DNA of 45,156 nucleotides from Roseiflexus sp. (GTDB taxonomy: Bacteria > Chloroflexota > Chloroflexia > Chloroflexales > Roseiflexaceae). The stretch spans positions 1-45,156 of the forward strand of contig JAGHYV010000035.1 of assembly GCA_017743475.1 (NCBI GenBank). Direction: 5' to 3'. Numbering within the stretch: position 1 is the stretch's first letter; each line of letters starts with the position of its first letter. The notes under the pieces were generated by a model. That model worked only from the letters and a program-made list of their open reading frames with translations. It did not search any database and was not told the origin of the DNA. The position numbers and the translations under genes were made by a program. Positions 31,370 to 39,869 of the stretch are shown piece after piece.

Positions 31370-32749
31370 ATGCTTCAGCCGTCCTGGTATGCTCTCCTTG
31401 AGCGTCTCGATCCGCTCTTCGCTGCAATAATGCGCGTTGGCGGGCATCCACTGCTCGTAGGTGGAGCGGTGCGTGATCTATTGCTCGGTCTTACGCCAAC
31501 CGATATCGATATCGAGGTCTATGGCGTTGATGCGCAAACACTTGCTGCTGCGCTTGCGCCATTCGGTCGCGTCGATGTCGTCGGGCGATCTTTCGGCGTA
31601 CTAAAGATGCGTCTCGATGCGTATGAGGTCGATGTTGCGTTGCCGTCGCGACGCCATCCGCTGCCTGACGAGGAGTCTGATGCATTGCCAGACTACGACC
31701 CGTCACTGACGCCAGGCGAGGCGCTGGCGCGACGCGATTTTACGATCAACGCGCTGGCACTGACTCCATCCGGCGATCTGATCGACTATTTCGGCGGGCG
31801 TGCGGATCTTGAGGCGCGGGTATTACGTCACACTTCTGAGGCATTCGGCGATGATCCGCTGCGAGTATTGCGCGCGATGCAGTTTGCTGCACGCTTTGCC
31901 ATGCGTCTGGCGCCGGAGACGGCTGCGTTGTGCCGCACATTGTTGCCACAGGCTGCCAGTCTGCCGCCAGATCGAATCTGGCGGGAATGGCAGAAATGGG
32001 CGCTCCTCGGCGTGTTCCCCTCTGCCGGGTTGCGCGCACTTGACGAATCGGGATGGCTGGCGCTCTATCCGGAACTTGCCGCGCTCCAGGGATGCCCACA
32101 GCATCCCCGTTGCCATCCTGAGGGGGATGTATGGACGCACACGTTGCACGTCTGTGATGCTGCAGTGCGGATTGCCAACCGCGATGCGCTCGATGGTCAT
32201 GAACGCCTGACGCTGATCGTCGCGGCGTTGTGCCACGACCTGGGAAAACCACCGACGACGGTGATCGATGACGATGGCGTCCCGCGTAGCATCGGGCATG
32301 CGGAAGCGGGCGTGTCATTGACCCAAACGTTTTTGGTGCGCATTGGCGCGCCGCACTGGCTCGAACGTCTAGTGACGCCGCTGGTACGCGAACATCTAGC
32401 ACATATCAATGTACAACCTACACCGCGCGTTGTGCGGCGTCTGGCGCATCGTCTTGCGCCAGCGACCCTGGCGCAGTGGGAACGACTGGTCGAAGCGGAT
32501 GCCTCTGGCCGACCTCCGCTGCTGCCGGAGCGACCGGCGGCGGCATTTCTGGCAGTTGCCGAAGCGGAAGGTGCAGCAGTGAGCCGCCCGGCGCCATTAG
32601 TGCGCGGGCGCGACCTGATTGCAGCAGGGGTTGCGCCAGGACCGCGCCTAGGGGCATTGCTGCGGCGTGCCTATGAAGCACAGCTCGACGGGGTGTTCAG
32701 TACAGTGGAAGAAGGTGTAACGTGGGTGTTGCAGACCAATGAGGTTTGA
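31370..32749 (+). CDS. CCA-adding-enzyme/poly(A)-polymerase-type nucleotidyltransferase with HD domain
   Basis: This 459-residue class II nucleotidyltransferase probably matures tRNA 3' ends. The head domain shows LVGGAVRDLLLG (29-40), the catalytic carboxylates in DIDIEVYG (D45, D47), RRDFTINALAL (121-131) and DPLRVLRAMQFAARF (162-176). A central HD domain follows (HPEGDVWTHTLHVCD, 249-263; CHDLGKPP, 288-295), as in several bacterial CCA enzymes with phosphohydrolase activity. All catalytic motifs are intact. Whether it adds CCA, only A, or only CC cannot be read from sequence; the tRNA-Arg here already encodes CCA, which does not exclude a repair role. Confidence 0.88.
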   Translation: MLQPSWYALLERLDPLFAAIMRVGGHPLLVGGAVRDLLLGLTPTDIDIEVYGVDAQTLAAALAPFGRVDVVGRSFGVLKMRLDAYEVDVALPSRRHPLPDEESDALPDYDPSLTPGEALARRDFTINALALTPSGDLIDYFGGRADLEARVLRHTSEAFGDDPLRVLRAMQFAARFAMRLAPETAALCRTLLPQAASLPPDRIWREWQKWALLGVFPSAGLRALDESGWLALYPELAALQGCPQHPRCHPEGDVWTHTLHVCDAAVRIANRDALDGHERLTLIVAALCHDLGKPPTTVIDDDGVPRSIGHAEAGVSLTQTFLVRIGAPHWLERLVTPLVREHLAHINVQPTPRVVRRLAHRLAPATLAQWERLVEADASGRPPLLPERPAAAFLAVAEAEGAAVSRPAPLVRGRDLIAAGVAPGPRLGALLRRAYEAQLDGVFSTVEEGVTWVLQTNEV

Positions 32750-32842
32750 TGCAACGCTAATGTTTTTCTGACACAATTCTAACATAGAGACACTAATATA
32801 CATAACAGAAAACACCACATGCCACAAAGGAGGTGAGGACCA

Positions 32843-33292
32843 ATGACAACTGCGTTGACTCGTTTCGAGCCATTCACTGAAGCGCTACGGCTGTCGGATG
32901 CAGTCGAGCAACTGCTGAATGAGAGCTGGGTGTTGCCACGAAGCTTCTTTAGCGGTTGGGCTGGAACGTCACGCATTCCGTTGGACCTCTACGAAACTGA
33001 TGAGGCATACGTGGTGACGGCGCTTATGCCGGGTGTTCCTAGCGATAAAGTCGATATCCAGCTCGAACAGAACACGCTCACCATTCGTGGTGAGGTTCCT
33101 GCCGGTCAGCCGAAGGATGCGCACTACCTGATCCAGGAGCGCACGAGCGGCAGGATCGAGCGGAGCGTCCGTCTACCCGCGACGGTAGACGCGGACAAGA
33201 TCTCGGCGTCGCTCAAAGATGGCGTGCTAACCATCCAGCTACCGAAAGTCGAGCATGCTCGACCGCACCGCATCACCATTCAGGCTGCGTAA
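32843..33292 (+). CDS. Small heat-shock protein of the Hsp20/alpha-crystallin family
   Basis: This 149-residue holdase chaperone binds unfolding proteins without ATP. A short variable N-terminus (1-42) precedes the alpha-crystallin domain (about 43-138), which begins RIPLDLYETDEAYVVTALMPG (quoted in part as LDLYETDEAYVV) and ends with the strand KDGVLTIQLPK. The C-terminal tail contains HRITIQ, standing in for the I-x-I anchoring motif. AAAGGAGGTGAGGA lies just before the ATG, a very strong ribosome-binding site. An HtpX membrane protease gene follows after a terminator, suggesting a local protein-quality-control cluster. Confidence 0.95.
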   Translation: MTTALTRFEPFTEALRLSDAVEQLLNESWVLPRSFFSGWAGTSRIPLDLYETDEAYVVTALMPGVPSDKVDIQLEQNTLTIRGEVPAGQPKDAHYLIQERTSGRIERSVRLPATVDADKISASLKDGVLTIQLPKVEHARPHRITIQAA

Positions 33293-33396
33293 TAGTGTGC
33301 GATTGATACATATGTACCGCAGCCGTGGGCGTTGATGAGGCTAACAGGTAATCTGGGAGCTGGTTCAGGCCCAACGGGATTGCGGGAAGCGAATGT

Positions 33397-33422
33397 GCCG
33401 GGCAGAGAGACTGCCCGGCTTT
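33397..33422 (+). terminator. Rho-independent terminator after the Hsp20 gene
   Basis: GCCGGGCA (33397-33404) pairs perfectly with TGCCCGGC (33412-33419) around a 7-nt loop and is followed by TTT. It separates Hsp20 from htpX 25 bp downstream. Confidence 0.75.
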
Positions 33423-33447
33423 ATGCTAAACTGATGGGGATCTGGCA

Positions 33448-34338
33448 ATGACAAGACTGACGAATGTATTCAAAACGGCAGCCTTGCTGGCGACTCTGAC
33501 CGTGCTGCTGGTTCTGGTGGGCCAGTGGTTTGGCGGGACGCAGGGTATGCTGATTGCTTTCCTTGTTGCTGTATTGATGAACGGCGGGGCATACTGGTTT
33601 TCCGACAAACTGGCGTTAAGCATGGCTGGTGCGCGGGAGGTCGACCGGTACGAAGCGCCGCGTTTGCACCAGATGGTTGCTCAACTAGCGCAGCGCGCCG
33701 ATCTGCCAATGCCGCGCGTCTATCTGATCGACTCGGCGGCGCCGAATGCGTTTGCAACTGGACGTAACCCGCGGCACGGCGCAGTTGCCGTGACCAACGG
33801 GTTGCTGCGTCTCCTGAACGATGATGAGGTCGCAGCAGTGATCGCCCACGAGTTGGGGCATATCAGGAACAGGGACACGTTGATTAGCGCGATTGCGGCA
33901 ACGTTTGCTGGTTCCGTGGCAATTCTGGCGGATATGGCGCAGTGGGCGCTATTACTCGGCGGGTTTGGGCGTCACGACGATGAGGGAGAGGATAGCGGGG
34001 TTGCAGGAGTGGTGGGCGGATTGCTGCTTATCCTGGTTGCGCCAATTGCTGCAACGTTGATCCAGCTGGCGATTTCGCGTACCCGCGAGTTCGAAGCTGA
34101 CGCTGCGGGTGCAGCTATCAGCGGTTCGCCGCTGGCACTGGCTTCGGCGCTGCGCAAGATCGAGGCGTGGAAGCAGCAACTACCGCTTGCGACCAATCCG
34201 GCGATGGCTAACCTGTATATTGTCAACCCACTCGATGGCAGTGCAATCGTCCGTCTCTTCAGCACGCATCCGCCGACTGAAGAGCGCATTGCGCGGCTGG
34301 AGCGGATGGCATTTACTCGAAGCGTACTGGTCTGGTGA
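33448..34338 (+). CDS. htpX: HtpX-type membrane zinc protease
   Basis: This 296-residue M48B metalloprotease degrades damaged membrane proteins. Two N-terminal membrane helices (about 10-28 and 32-52) come first. The catalytic HELGH (134-138) sits just before a further hydrophobic region (145-170). Another membrane segment follows at about 187-207, and the third zinc ligand lies in the EFEAD motif (214-218). A conserved APNAFATG segment (98-105) is typical of HtpX. The C-terminal STHPPTEERIARL is also characteristic. All key residues are intact. It follows Hsp20 after a terminator and precedes the thi riboswitch. Confidence 0.95.
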   Translation: MTRLTNVFKTAALLATLTVLLVLVGQWFGGTQGMLIAFLVAVLMNGGAYWFSDKLALSMAGAREVDRYEAPRLHQMVAQLAQRADLPMPRVYLIDSAAPNAFATGRNPRHGAVAVTNGLLRLLNDDEVAAVIAHELGHIRNRDTLISAIAATFAGSVAILADMAQWALLLGGFGRHDDEGEDSGVAGVVGGLLLILVAPIAATLIQLAISRTREFEADAAGAAISGSPLALASALRKIEAWKQQLPLATNPAMANLYIVNPLDGSAIVRLFSTHPPTEERIARLERMAFTRSVLVW

Positions 34339-34344
34339 AATGTC

Positions 34345-34373
34345 TTGCCATCTGCCACAGTATTGTGTATTAT
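34345..34373 (+). promoter_or_regulatory. Promoter of the thi cluster
   Basis: TTGCCA (34345-34350) and TATTAT (34368-34373) are exactly 17 bp apart, just after the htpX stop. Transcription from about 34380 would include the complete TPP riboswitch. A second TTGACA at 34389-34394 lacks a matching -10. Confidence 0.6.
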
Positions 34374-34424
34374 AACATAAACTACCTGTTGACAATTGTA
34401 TAAAAATGCGCCGGTAGACGGCGC

Positions 34425-34520
34425 CACTGGGGGAGCCAGGTGAGCCTGGCTGAGAGTGCGGCCCCATCGATGCCGCAGACCCTTTGAACCTGACCTGGGT
34501 CATACCAGCGTAGGGAAGTG
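34425..34520 (+). promoter_or_regulatory. TPP riboswitch (THI element)
   Basis: The core thiamine-pyrophosphate aptamer signatures are present in order: CTGGGGGAGCC, then GGCTGAGAG, then ACCCTTTGAACCTGACCTGG, then TCATACCAGCGTAGGGAAG. Outer P1 pairing joins CACT (34425-34428) with AGTG (34517-34520). A terminator hairpin follows directly, so ligand binding should turn expression of thiE-thiM down. Confidence 0.95.
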
Positions 34521-34533
34521 TCCAGACCGGAGT

Positions 34534-34572
34534 CTGCCGCTGATCCACGTTGGTGGGGTCAGCGGCAGTTTT
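34534..34572 (+). terminator. Riboswitch-linked intrinsic terminator
   Basis: CTGCCGCTGA (34534-34543) pairs perfectly with TCAGCGGCAG (34559-34568), with further inner pairing of CCAC and GTGG, and is followed by TTTT. Lying between the TPP aptamer and thiE, it is the likely off-switch of the riboswitch. Confidence 0.85.
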
Positions 34573-34600
34573 GATTCTGGCGCTCAAGGAGGGTACCGCT

Positions 34601-35311
34601 ATGGTTCTGTCCACCCTGATCGAACCACTTCCGTCGGTCCAGTCCGATCCGATACCGTTTCCATCCGAAAGAGGTATTGTCTACGTCATTACCGACCGGC
34701 GCACAGCCGGAGAGCGTTCGCTGACGGATATTGTGAGTGCAGCGTTGCGTGGTGGTGCGAATGTGATCCAACTCCGTGACAAGGACGTACCAGCACGCGA
34801 CATGGTTGCACTGGGGCAGGCGTTACTTCCGCTTACCCGCGATGCCGGAGTCCCGCTTATCGTCAACGACCGTGTCGATGTCGCGCTGGCGCTCGATGCC
34901 GATGGCGTCCATGTTGGTCAGGACGATATTCCGGCGGAAATGGTGCGGCGGATCATCGGTCCGAAACGCATTCTCGGCGTATCGGTCGCAACGGTCGAGC
35001 AGGCGCAGCGCGCGATGGACGCTGGTGCCACGTATGTTAGCGTCGGCGATCTTTTCGGGACGCCAAGTAAACCGGATGCGGGACCACCCATCGGGCTGAA
35101 ACCGCTGGCAGATATTTCCCGTGCCGTTCGTCTGCCAGTGTTGGGGATTGGCGGCATCACTCTCGCAAATGCTGCTTCGGTTGTCCGGGCGGGCGCTGTT
35201 GGGGTGGCGGTTATCTCGGCGGTGATCGGCGCGCCAGACCCTGAAGCAGCAACGCGGGCGCTCCATACCGTCATTGCGTCGGCGCTCGATGAACGCGCAT
35301 ACGCCGGGTAG
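34601..35311 (+). CDS. thiE: Thiamine-phosphate synthase
   Basis: This 236-residue TIM-barrel enzyme joins hydroxymethylpyrimidine diphosphate with thiazole phosphate to make thiamine phosphate. The start at 34601 is chosen because AAGGAGG lies 10 bp upstream. An earlier GTG at 34550 falls inside the terminator. Family motifs are YVITDRR (near the N-terminus), VIQLRDKDVPARD (phosphate/pyrimidine region), PLIVNDRVDVALALDADGVHVGQDD (quoted in part as IVNDRVDVALALDADGVHVG), TYVSVGDLFGTPSKPDAGP and VLGIGGIT. It is the first gene behind the TPP riboswitch and lies 35 bp before thiM. Confidence 0.95.
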   Translation: MVLSTLIEPLPSVQSDPIPFPSERGIVYVITDRRTAGERSLTDIVSAALRGGANVIQLRDKDVPARDMVALGQALLPLTRDAGVPLIVNDRVDVALALDADGVHVGQDDIPAEMVRRIIGPKRILGVSVATVEQAQRAMDAGATYVSVGDLFGTPSKPDAGPPIGLKPLADISRAVRLPVLGIGGITLANAASVVRAGAVGVAVISAVIGAPDPEAATRALHTVIASALDERAYAG

Positions 35312-35346
35312 TCGATATGAGGACGATATGCTTAAGGAGGCGCACG

Positions 35347-36156
35347 ATGGATCCTATCAACCAGCGTATTGGTGATATGCTCGCTCGCATTCGCGCGACC
35401 AAACCATTGATCCACCATATTACCAATCTGGTTGTCATGAACGATACCGCGAATGTAACCTTGCACGTTGGCGGATTGCCGGTCATGGCGCATGATGCGG
35501 GAGAAGTCGCCGAGATGGTGGCACATGCCGGAGCGTTGGTGCTGAATGTCGGTACGCTTTCGCCCGACTGGATCGAGTCGATGCTGATCGCTGGTCGGCG
35601 CGCAAACGAACTCCAGACGCCGGTGGTGCTTGACCCGGTAGGAGCAGGCGCAACCCAGCTCCGCACCAGGACGAATCTTGAGTTGCTGCACTCGTTGCGG
35701 ATCGCCGTGGTGCGCGGCAATGGTGGCGAGATCGGCGCGCTGAGCGGTGAGGGCGGCGAGGTGAAAGGCGTGGAGAGCGTAGCTGGACCGGAAGACCCGT
35801 TGACGGCAGCGCGTCGTCTGGCGCAGACGTATCACACAGTTGTGGCGTTGACCGGCGCGCGCGACATTATTACCGACGGCGAGCGTGTCCTTACAGTCAA
35901 CAATGGTCACATCTGGCTGACAACGCTGACCGGCACCGGATGTATGGCAACGACAATGGTTGCGGCATTTGCGGCGGTCGAGCGTGATTATCTGCTGGCA
36001 GCGGCTGGCGGGCTGGCAATGTTTGGACTAGCGGCGGAACTGGCTGCCGAAAAGGCGTACGGTCCCGCCAGTTTCAAAGTTGCGCTGTTCGACCAGATCT
36101 ACAACCTTACGCCGGAACAGGTGGCGGCTGGCGCACGGGTTGTGGAAGGTGGTTGA
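35347..36156 (+). CDS. thiM: Hydroxyethylthiazole kinase
   Basis: This 269-residue ribokinase-like enzyme phosphorylates salvaged hydroxyethylthiazole using ATP. The ATG at 35347 has AAGGAGG 10 bp upstream. Typical ThiM features are LIHHITNLVVMNDTAN (about 21-36), LPVMAHDAGEVAEM, LDPVGAGAT (about 94-102) and the catalytic-cysteine region LTGTGCMAT (about 195-203). Length is normal. It follows thiE on the same transcript. The next gene of the pathway, thiD, is now separated from it by the decayed RAYT transposase. Confidence 0.95.
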   Translation: MDPINQRIGDMLARIRATKPLIHHITNLVVMNDTANVTLHVGGLPVMAHDAGEVAEMVAHAGALVLNVGTLSPDWIESMLIAGRRANELQTPVVLDPVGAGATQLRTRTNLELLHSLRIAVVRGNGGEIGALSGEGGEVKGVESVAGPEDPLTAARRLAQTYHTVVALTGARDIITDGERVLTVNNGHIWLTTLTGTGCMATTMVAAFAAVERDYLLAAAGGLAMFGLAAELAAEKAYGPASFKVALFDQIYNLTPEQVAAGARVVEGG

Positions 36157-36194
36157 GGGTTGAGGGAACCATTCGTGTCGTTGAGATGCCAGGG

Positions 36195-37005
36195 TTACGG
36201 TGCATGTCCAGAGCCGTGCTGATCGTCGTGCTGCCGGAGCATGTCCCAGATTTCCCGTGCTAACGGATCGTCACCGATACGGTGGATGTTCTTGCTGTCG
36301 AGATGCCAGCGTCGGGGATTGTCTGCAATGTAGCGTCGAGTGGCATTCAGGGCGCGGTCGGTGCGGATAATGTGTTCATAGTAATTGCGTTGCCAGACGG
36401 GTGCACCCGGCGTATTGCGCATGATGTTGATCGCCGGATAACGACCGATTTGAATGACCGGATGATGGCACCCAACGAACCGGGAACGACGTTGGTTTGG
36501 TGTAGCGCCACGGATGGCGCGTCCGGCAGACGTTGGGGCGGCGCCGGGTGGAAATGTGGTGGGGGCGCAGCAGGTAGGGGCGCAGCACCGCTGCGCCCCT
36601 ACGGTGCCGCCACGGGACCGGTCGCCATCATTATCGGACCCGTCGCCATTATCGCGGGGCGTACCGCCGTCAGATCCGTCGTCGCGGGCATCGCTGCCAT
36701 TGTCAACACAATCATTGCCGTTGTCGTTCCCCACAATCCAAATGATGCCATGGATTGTGGTTGGGCATCACCACAAATTCATCGAGGTTTAATACCACGT
36801 ATGGACGCACAACAGCGGTTTGGAACCATTCGGCACGAACGATTTCGCCGCATTCGTTCAATTGCATACCACCATCTACCACTTGCCCAAACAAATGCGC
36901 CCATTTATGCGTGCAGAGGGTAACGAAATACGCAGCGGGTTGGGTATAATCATGCCCTTTGAGGCGGATGGAACGGCGGTGATGAATTCTGCGATTGTAT
37001 GGCAT
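36195..37005 (-). pseudogene. RAYT/Y1-type REP-associated transposase, frameshifted
   Basis: The minus strand encodes a tyrosine transposase of the IS200/RAYT group in two frames. The first frame (from 37005) has RRSIRLKGHDYTQPAAYFVT, LFGQVVDGGMQLNECGEIV and VVMPNH. The second frame (to 36195) has the tyrosine block PVWQRNYYEHIIRT and YIADNPRRWHLD. The family normally reads MPNHIHGIIW here, with the HUH metal motif. A single extra A at 36755-36756 changes the reading straight after MPNH, destroying HUH. Between the domains lies an unusual low-complexity stretch rich in Asn, Asp and Gly, and a perfect palindrome at 36574-36602. It interrupts the thiM-thiD cluster in opposite orientation. Confidence 0.85.
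36574..36602. repeat. REP-like perfect palindrome inside the RAYT gene
   Basis: GTAGGGGCGCAGC (36574-36586) and GCTGCGCCCCTAC (36590-36602) form a perfect 13-bp stem with a 3-nt loop. This shape and composition are typical of repetitive extragenic palindromes mobilised by RAYT enzymes. Here it lies within the coding frame and stays open as ...AQRCCAPTCCAPT. Confidence 0.8.
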
Positions 37006-37224
37006 GGCTTAATCCTTCCTTATTGAAGCGACTCCGCCGGATCACCCATGATCGTCACGTCGCTTCTACGCTGTTTATACCGTTCTGGTAATTGCAGAGG
37101 GTACCTGATGATCAATGCTGGAGTTGCACACCACTGGGAAACTATTGGGTGCGCTGGAAAGACCGGGCGCTTGTCAGCGCAACCCTATTCGTAATGATGC
37201 TCATGATGCTGTGAGGAGGCGCAC

Positions 37225-38028
37225 ATGATACCGCGAGCATTGACGATTGCCGGTTCCGACTCGGGCGGCGGCGCTGGCATCCAGGCAGACCTGAAAACAT
37301 TCATGGCGCATGGGGTCTACGGCGCCAGCGCGATCACCGCTATCACTGCTCAAAACACAGTCGGCGTACATGCCGTGCTCATGCTTGAACCATCACTTGT
37401 TGTCGCGCAAATCGAGGCAGTGCTCGACGACATCGGCGCCGATGCGGTCAAAACTGGCATGCTGGGGAACGCTTCCATTATCCAGGCGGTTGCCGACACG
37501 CTGGAGCGATACCGGGTCGAGCATCTAGTGATCGACCCGGTGATGGTTGCGAAGAGTGGTGCGCGCCTGCTCGAAGAAGATGCTATTACCACGCTGCGTG
37601 CGCGGCTGTTGCCACTGGCGCTGGTAGTGACGCCGAACCTGCCAGAAGCGTCGGTGCTGTTGAATCGCCCGGTGACCGACGAACGCGATATGCAGGATGC
37701 TGCGCGCGATCTCCACACACTCGGACCACGGTATGTGTTGCTGAAGGGAGGGCACCTGTCGGGGAGCGATGTCGTTGATCTGCTGTACGACGGCGAGCGT
37801 TTTGTCACACTGCGCGCACCGCGCCTGGAAACGAACCATACTCATGGCACCGGTTGCACCTACGCTGCTGCCATTGCCGCACTGATCGCGCGCGGTCTAC
37901 CGGTCGAACAGGCGATTCGTCAGGCGCATGCCTATCTCCACGATGCTATCGTCCACGCACCAGCGATCGGCAAAGGATACGGACCGGTCAACCATCTGGT
38001 GTACGGATTGCCGGTCAGTCGCGGGTAG
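37225..38028 (+). CDS. thiD: Hydroxymethylpyrimidine/phosphomethylpyrimidine kinase
   Basis: This 267-residue ribokinase-family enzyme phosphorylates HMP twice to give HMP-diphosphate, the partner substrate of ThiE. GAGGAGG lies 8 bp before the ATG. Signature blocks are [21 protein letters not shown] (quoted in part as [20 protein letters not shown]), [52 protein letters not shown] and the C-terminal catalytic [21 protein letters not shown] (quoted in part as [16 protein letters not shown]). With ThiE and ThiM this completes salvage and coupling; no thiC or thiG is in the window. Confidence 0.95.
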   Translation: MIPRALTIAGSDSGGGAGIQADLKTFMAHGVYGASAITAITAQNTVGVHAVLMLEPSLVVAQIEAVLDDIGADAVKTGMLGNASIIQAVADTLERYRVEHLVIDPVMVAKSGARLLEEDAITTLRARLLPLALVVTPNLPEASVLLNRPVTDERDMQDAARDLHTLGPRYVLLKGGHLSGSDVVDLLYDGERFVTLRAPRLETNHTHGTGCTYAAAIAALIARGLPVEQAIRQAHAYLHDAIVHAPAIGKGYGPVNHLVYGLPVSRG

Positions 38029-38584
38029 GGATGCAGCCTGCTATTCACATTGTCTGCCTGCTGGTGCATCGTTGCAGGAGTGCAGGTGCGAGGGGTGTCC
38101 ACGATCCATGGTGACCAAAAGAAATTTCGGTCGACATCAACGACCGAAGGGAATACCGATCAATAGGGGTGGGGGTGTTGCCTGAGGAGGTGCGAGTGGA
38201 TGGAGAGACTCGCATAGCGTTTTCGATTTTCGTAGCTGCAAGTGTCCACATTTCTCCTGGTAGCGAGGGCATCTTGCCATCGTAGACGCGACGAGGGCGG
38301 GACTCCCTCGCTCCCAGGTGCGTGTGTTTCCCCAGGTGTGAACAGGTACGTGGTTACCCGCTGCCGTATCGTTGGGTTGATGCGCCATTCTCCGAGAGAT
38401 GCAGTGCATAGAGAGATGCAGTGCATAGATGACGCCTTCCGCCAGATTATGCACCGTGGCTACATCTCGCGCGGCGAATCCCATCTGCACTAACATTGCG
38501 GCCGACTCGGGCTGTACTCCAAGGTATTGCAGCTATGGCTACACTGCCAGATGGCAGTTGCGACAGCAATTGCGGCAATAGACA
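38029..38584. other. Intergenic region with palindromic and tandem repeats
   Basis: No recognisable gene was found here. It holds a palindrome-ended repeat at 38256-38318 and a 17-bp tandem duplication (GAGAGATGCAGTGCATA) at 38394-38410 and 38411-38427. The right edge joins the 5'-truncated IS5-type transposase. Confidence 0.6.
38256..38318. repeat. Palindrome-ended intergenic repeat
   Basis: CCTGGTAGCGAGGG (38256-38269) is inversely repeated as CCCTCGCTCCCAGG (38305-38318), matching at 13 of 14 positions around a 35-nt centre. Elements of this kind are common dispersed repeats in Chloroflexota and cyanobacteria. No open frame is involved. Confidence 0.6.
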
Positions 38585-39333
38585 TCATCGCTCTTTATTT
38601 TGACCTACCTGAAACAAAATCCAACGCACGTGATACACGGACACATCTTTCAGATGAGCCAGTCGAACGTGATCAAATGGGTGTATCTTTTGCATGGAGC
38701 GCTTAATTATGCGCTTTCACAGCAGAACCTCCTTCCTGCACGCACTGCCGACGAACTGACGCAGCGATTGTGGGAAGAACCGCCGCCTTCGACGGATACG
38801 CCCCCCTTTTTATCCATGGTGGCGTAGAACATCCTATCTATCGTCCAGGCGACAAAACTGACCGAACGTTGTATTATAGCAGCAAGAAGAAACGGCATAC
38901 CCTGAAGAATGTTCTTATCGTCGATGAGTTTGGTTCTCTTCACTTTTTGAGCGACACCTCTGAAGGACGGGTACATGACACATATATCGCGGATGAAGCG
39001 AGATACACCCTTCCAACGGCGAGTATTCTCTCTCAAGATGCCGGATTTCAAGGACTTAACTCGCCCAGCGTGCAGATCATGCAGCCGAAGAAGAAACCGC
39101 GCAACAGAACTTTCACACCGCAGGAAAAGGCGGAGAACCGGCGTCTATCATCGGTTTGTGTCCGTATCGAACATGTCATTGGTGATATCAAGCGGTATCG
39201 GATTATCCATGACATTATCCGTTTCAGTCGTTCCAAATTTCGGGATATGGTCACGCAAACGTGTTGCAGGCTGCATAACTTCCGAACTCGACTGAAACGC
39301 AAAGAGTGTTTTGAAAATCAAAGTAAACCTTGA
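38585..39333 (+). pseudogene. IS5-family (DDE_Tnp_4) transposase remnant
   Basis: A transposase lacking its N-terminus is split over two frames. The first (to about 38810) reads FILTYLKQNPTHVIHGHIFQ and KWVYLLHGALNYALSQQNL, matching the helix-turn-helix part of IS5-type enzymes. The second (from about 38800 to 39333) has VEHPIYRPGD, YYSSKKKRHTLKNVLIVDE, GRVHDTYIADEA, LSQDAGFQG, QPKKKPRNRTFTPQEKAENR and RIEHVIGDIKRYRI. At the first catalytic aspartate position, where relatives have DGVEHP, the sequence reads GGVEHP. Loss of that residue, the frameshift and the missing start make it a pseudogene. Confidence 0.85.
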
Positions 39334-39387
39334 TGAAGTCTAGTAATATGGCAGATGACCAAACGGCAGCGCATCCGCATCTTCTGT

Positions 39388-39810
39388 TTATTCGTCGGTT
39401 CTGGTGGCGCGCCGTTTGTACCAGACCCAGCCAAATGCGATGAGGCAGACGCACAGCAGGGCACCGCAGAGCACAAGTGTGAGCGTGTTGGTCACGAGGG
39501 TGATGACGCTGCTGGTTGGCGGTTGACCAAGCAGCACTGCGGTCAGTTGTGGCACGACATTGAAGGTGAGTAGTACGCCGAGTAGCGCCAGCGCCGTTAC
39601 GCCGCGCATTGCGCCCGATGCGTATTCCGGTTCCAGCGCCACAAAGCCGAGCATGGAGATCGGCATGCCAAGCAGGGTTGGAACCAGCGAGTTGACACCG
39701 CGTTCCCCAAGGATATAACGGATGACCAGACCGGTCAGAAGCATCAGGAGACCAATCCAGAGTGCGATCCGCGGCGCCTGACCAAAGGTTATGTGTTGCT
39801 GTTTATCCAT
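39388..39810 (-). CDS. Unknown four-helix membrane protein
   Basis: This 140-residue protein has about four membrane helices (roughly 13-32, 43-60, 70-90, 104-128) and a short basic C-terminus (WYKRRATRTDE). I do not recognise the family. It lies 59 bp downstream of the esterase lipoprotein gene on the same strand and could share its transcript, but nothing links the two functionally. Confidence 0.65.
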   Translation of the reverse strand: MDKQQHITFGQAPRIALWIGLLMLLTGLVIRYILGERGVNSLVPTLLGMPISMLGFVALEPEYASGAMRGVTALALLGVLLTFNVVPQLTAVLLGQPPTSSVITLVTNTLTLVLCGALLCVCLIAFGWVWYKRRATRTDE

Positions 39811-39869
39811 ACTCGAAAATTATACAGGGTGTTCGCCCGCCTGTGTATGGTATGCTTGACACATGCTTT

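Noticed and set aside
34550-34600. Earlier GTG start for thiE
   Set aside because: It lies within the terminator hairpin, while AAGGAGG fits the ATG at 34601.
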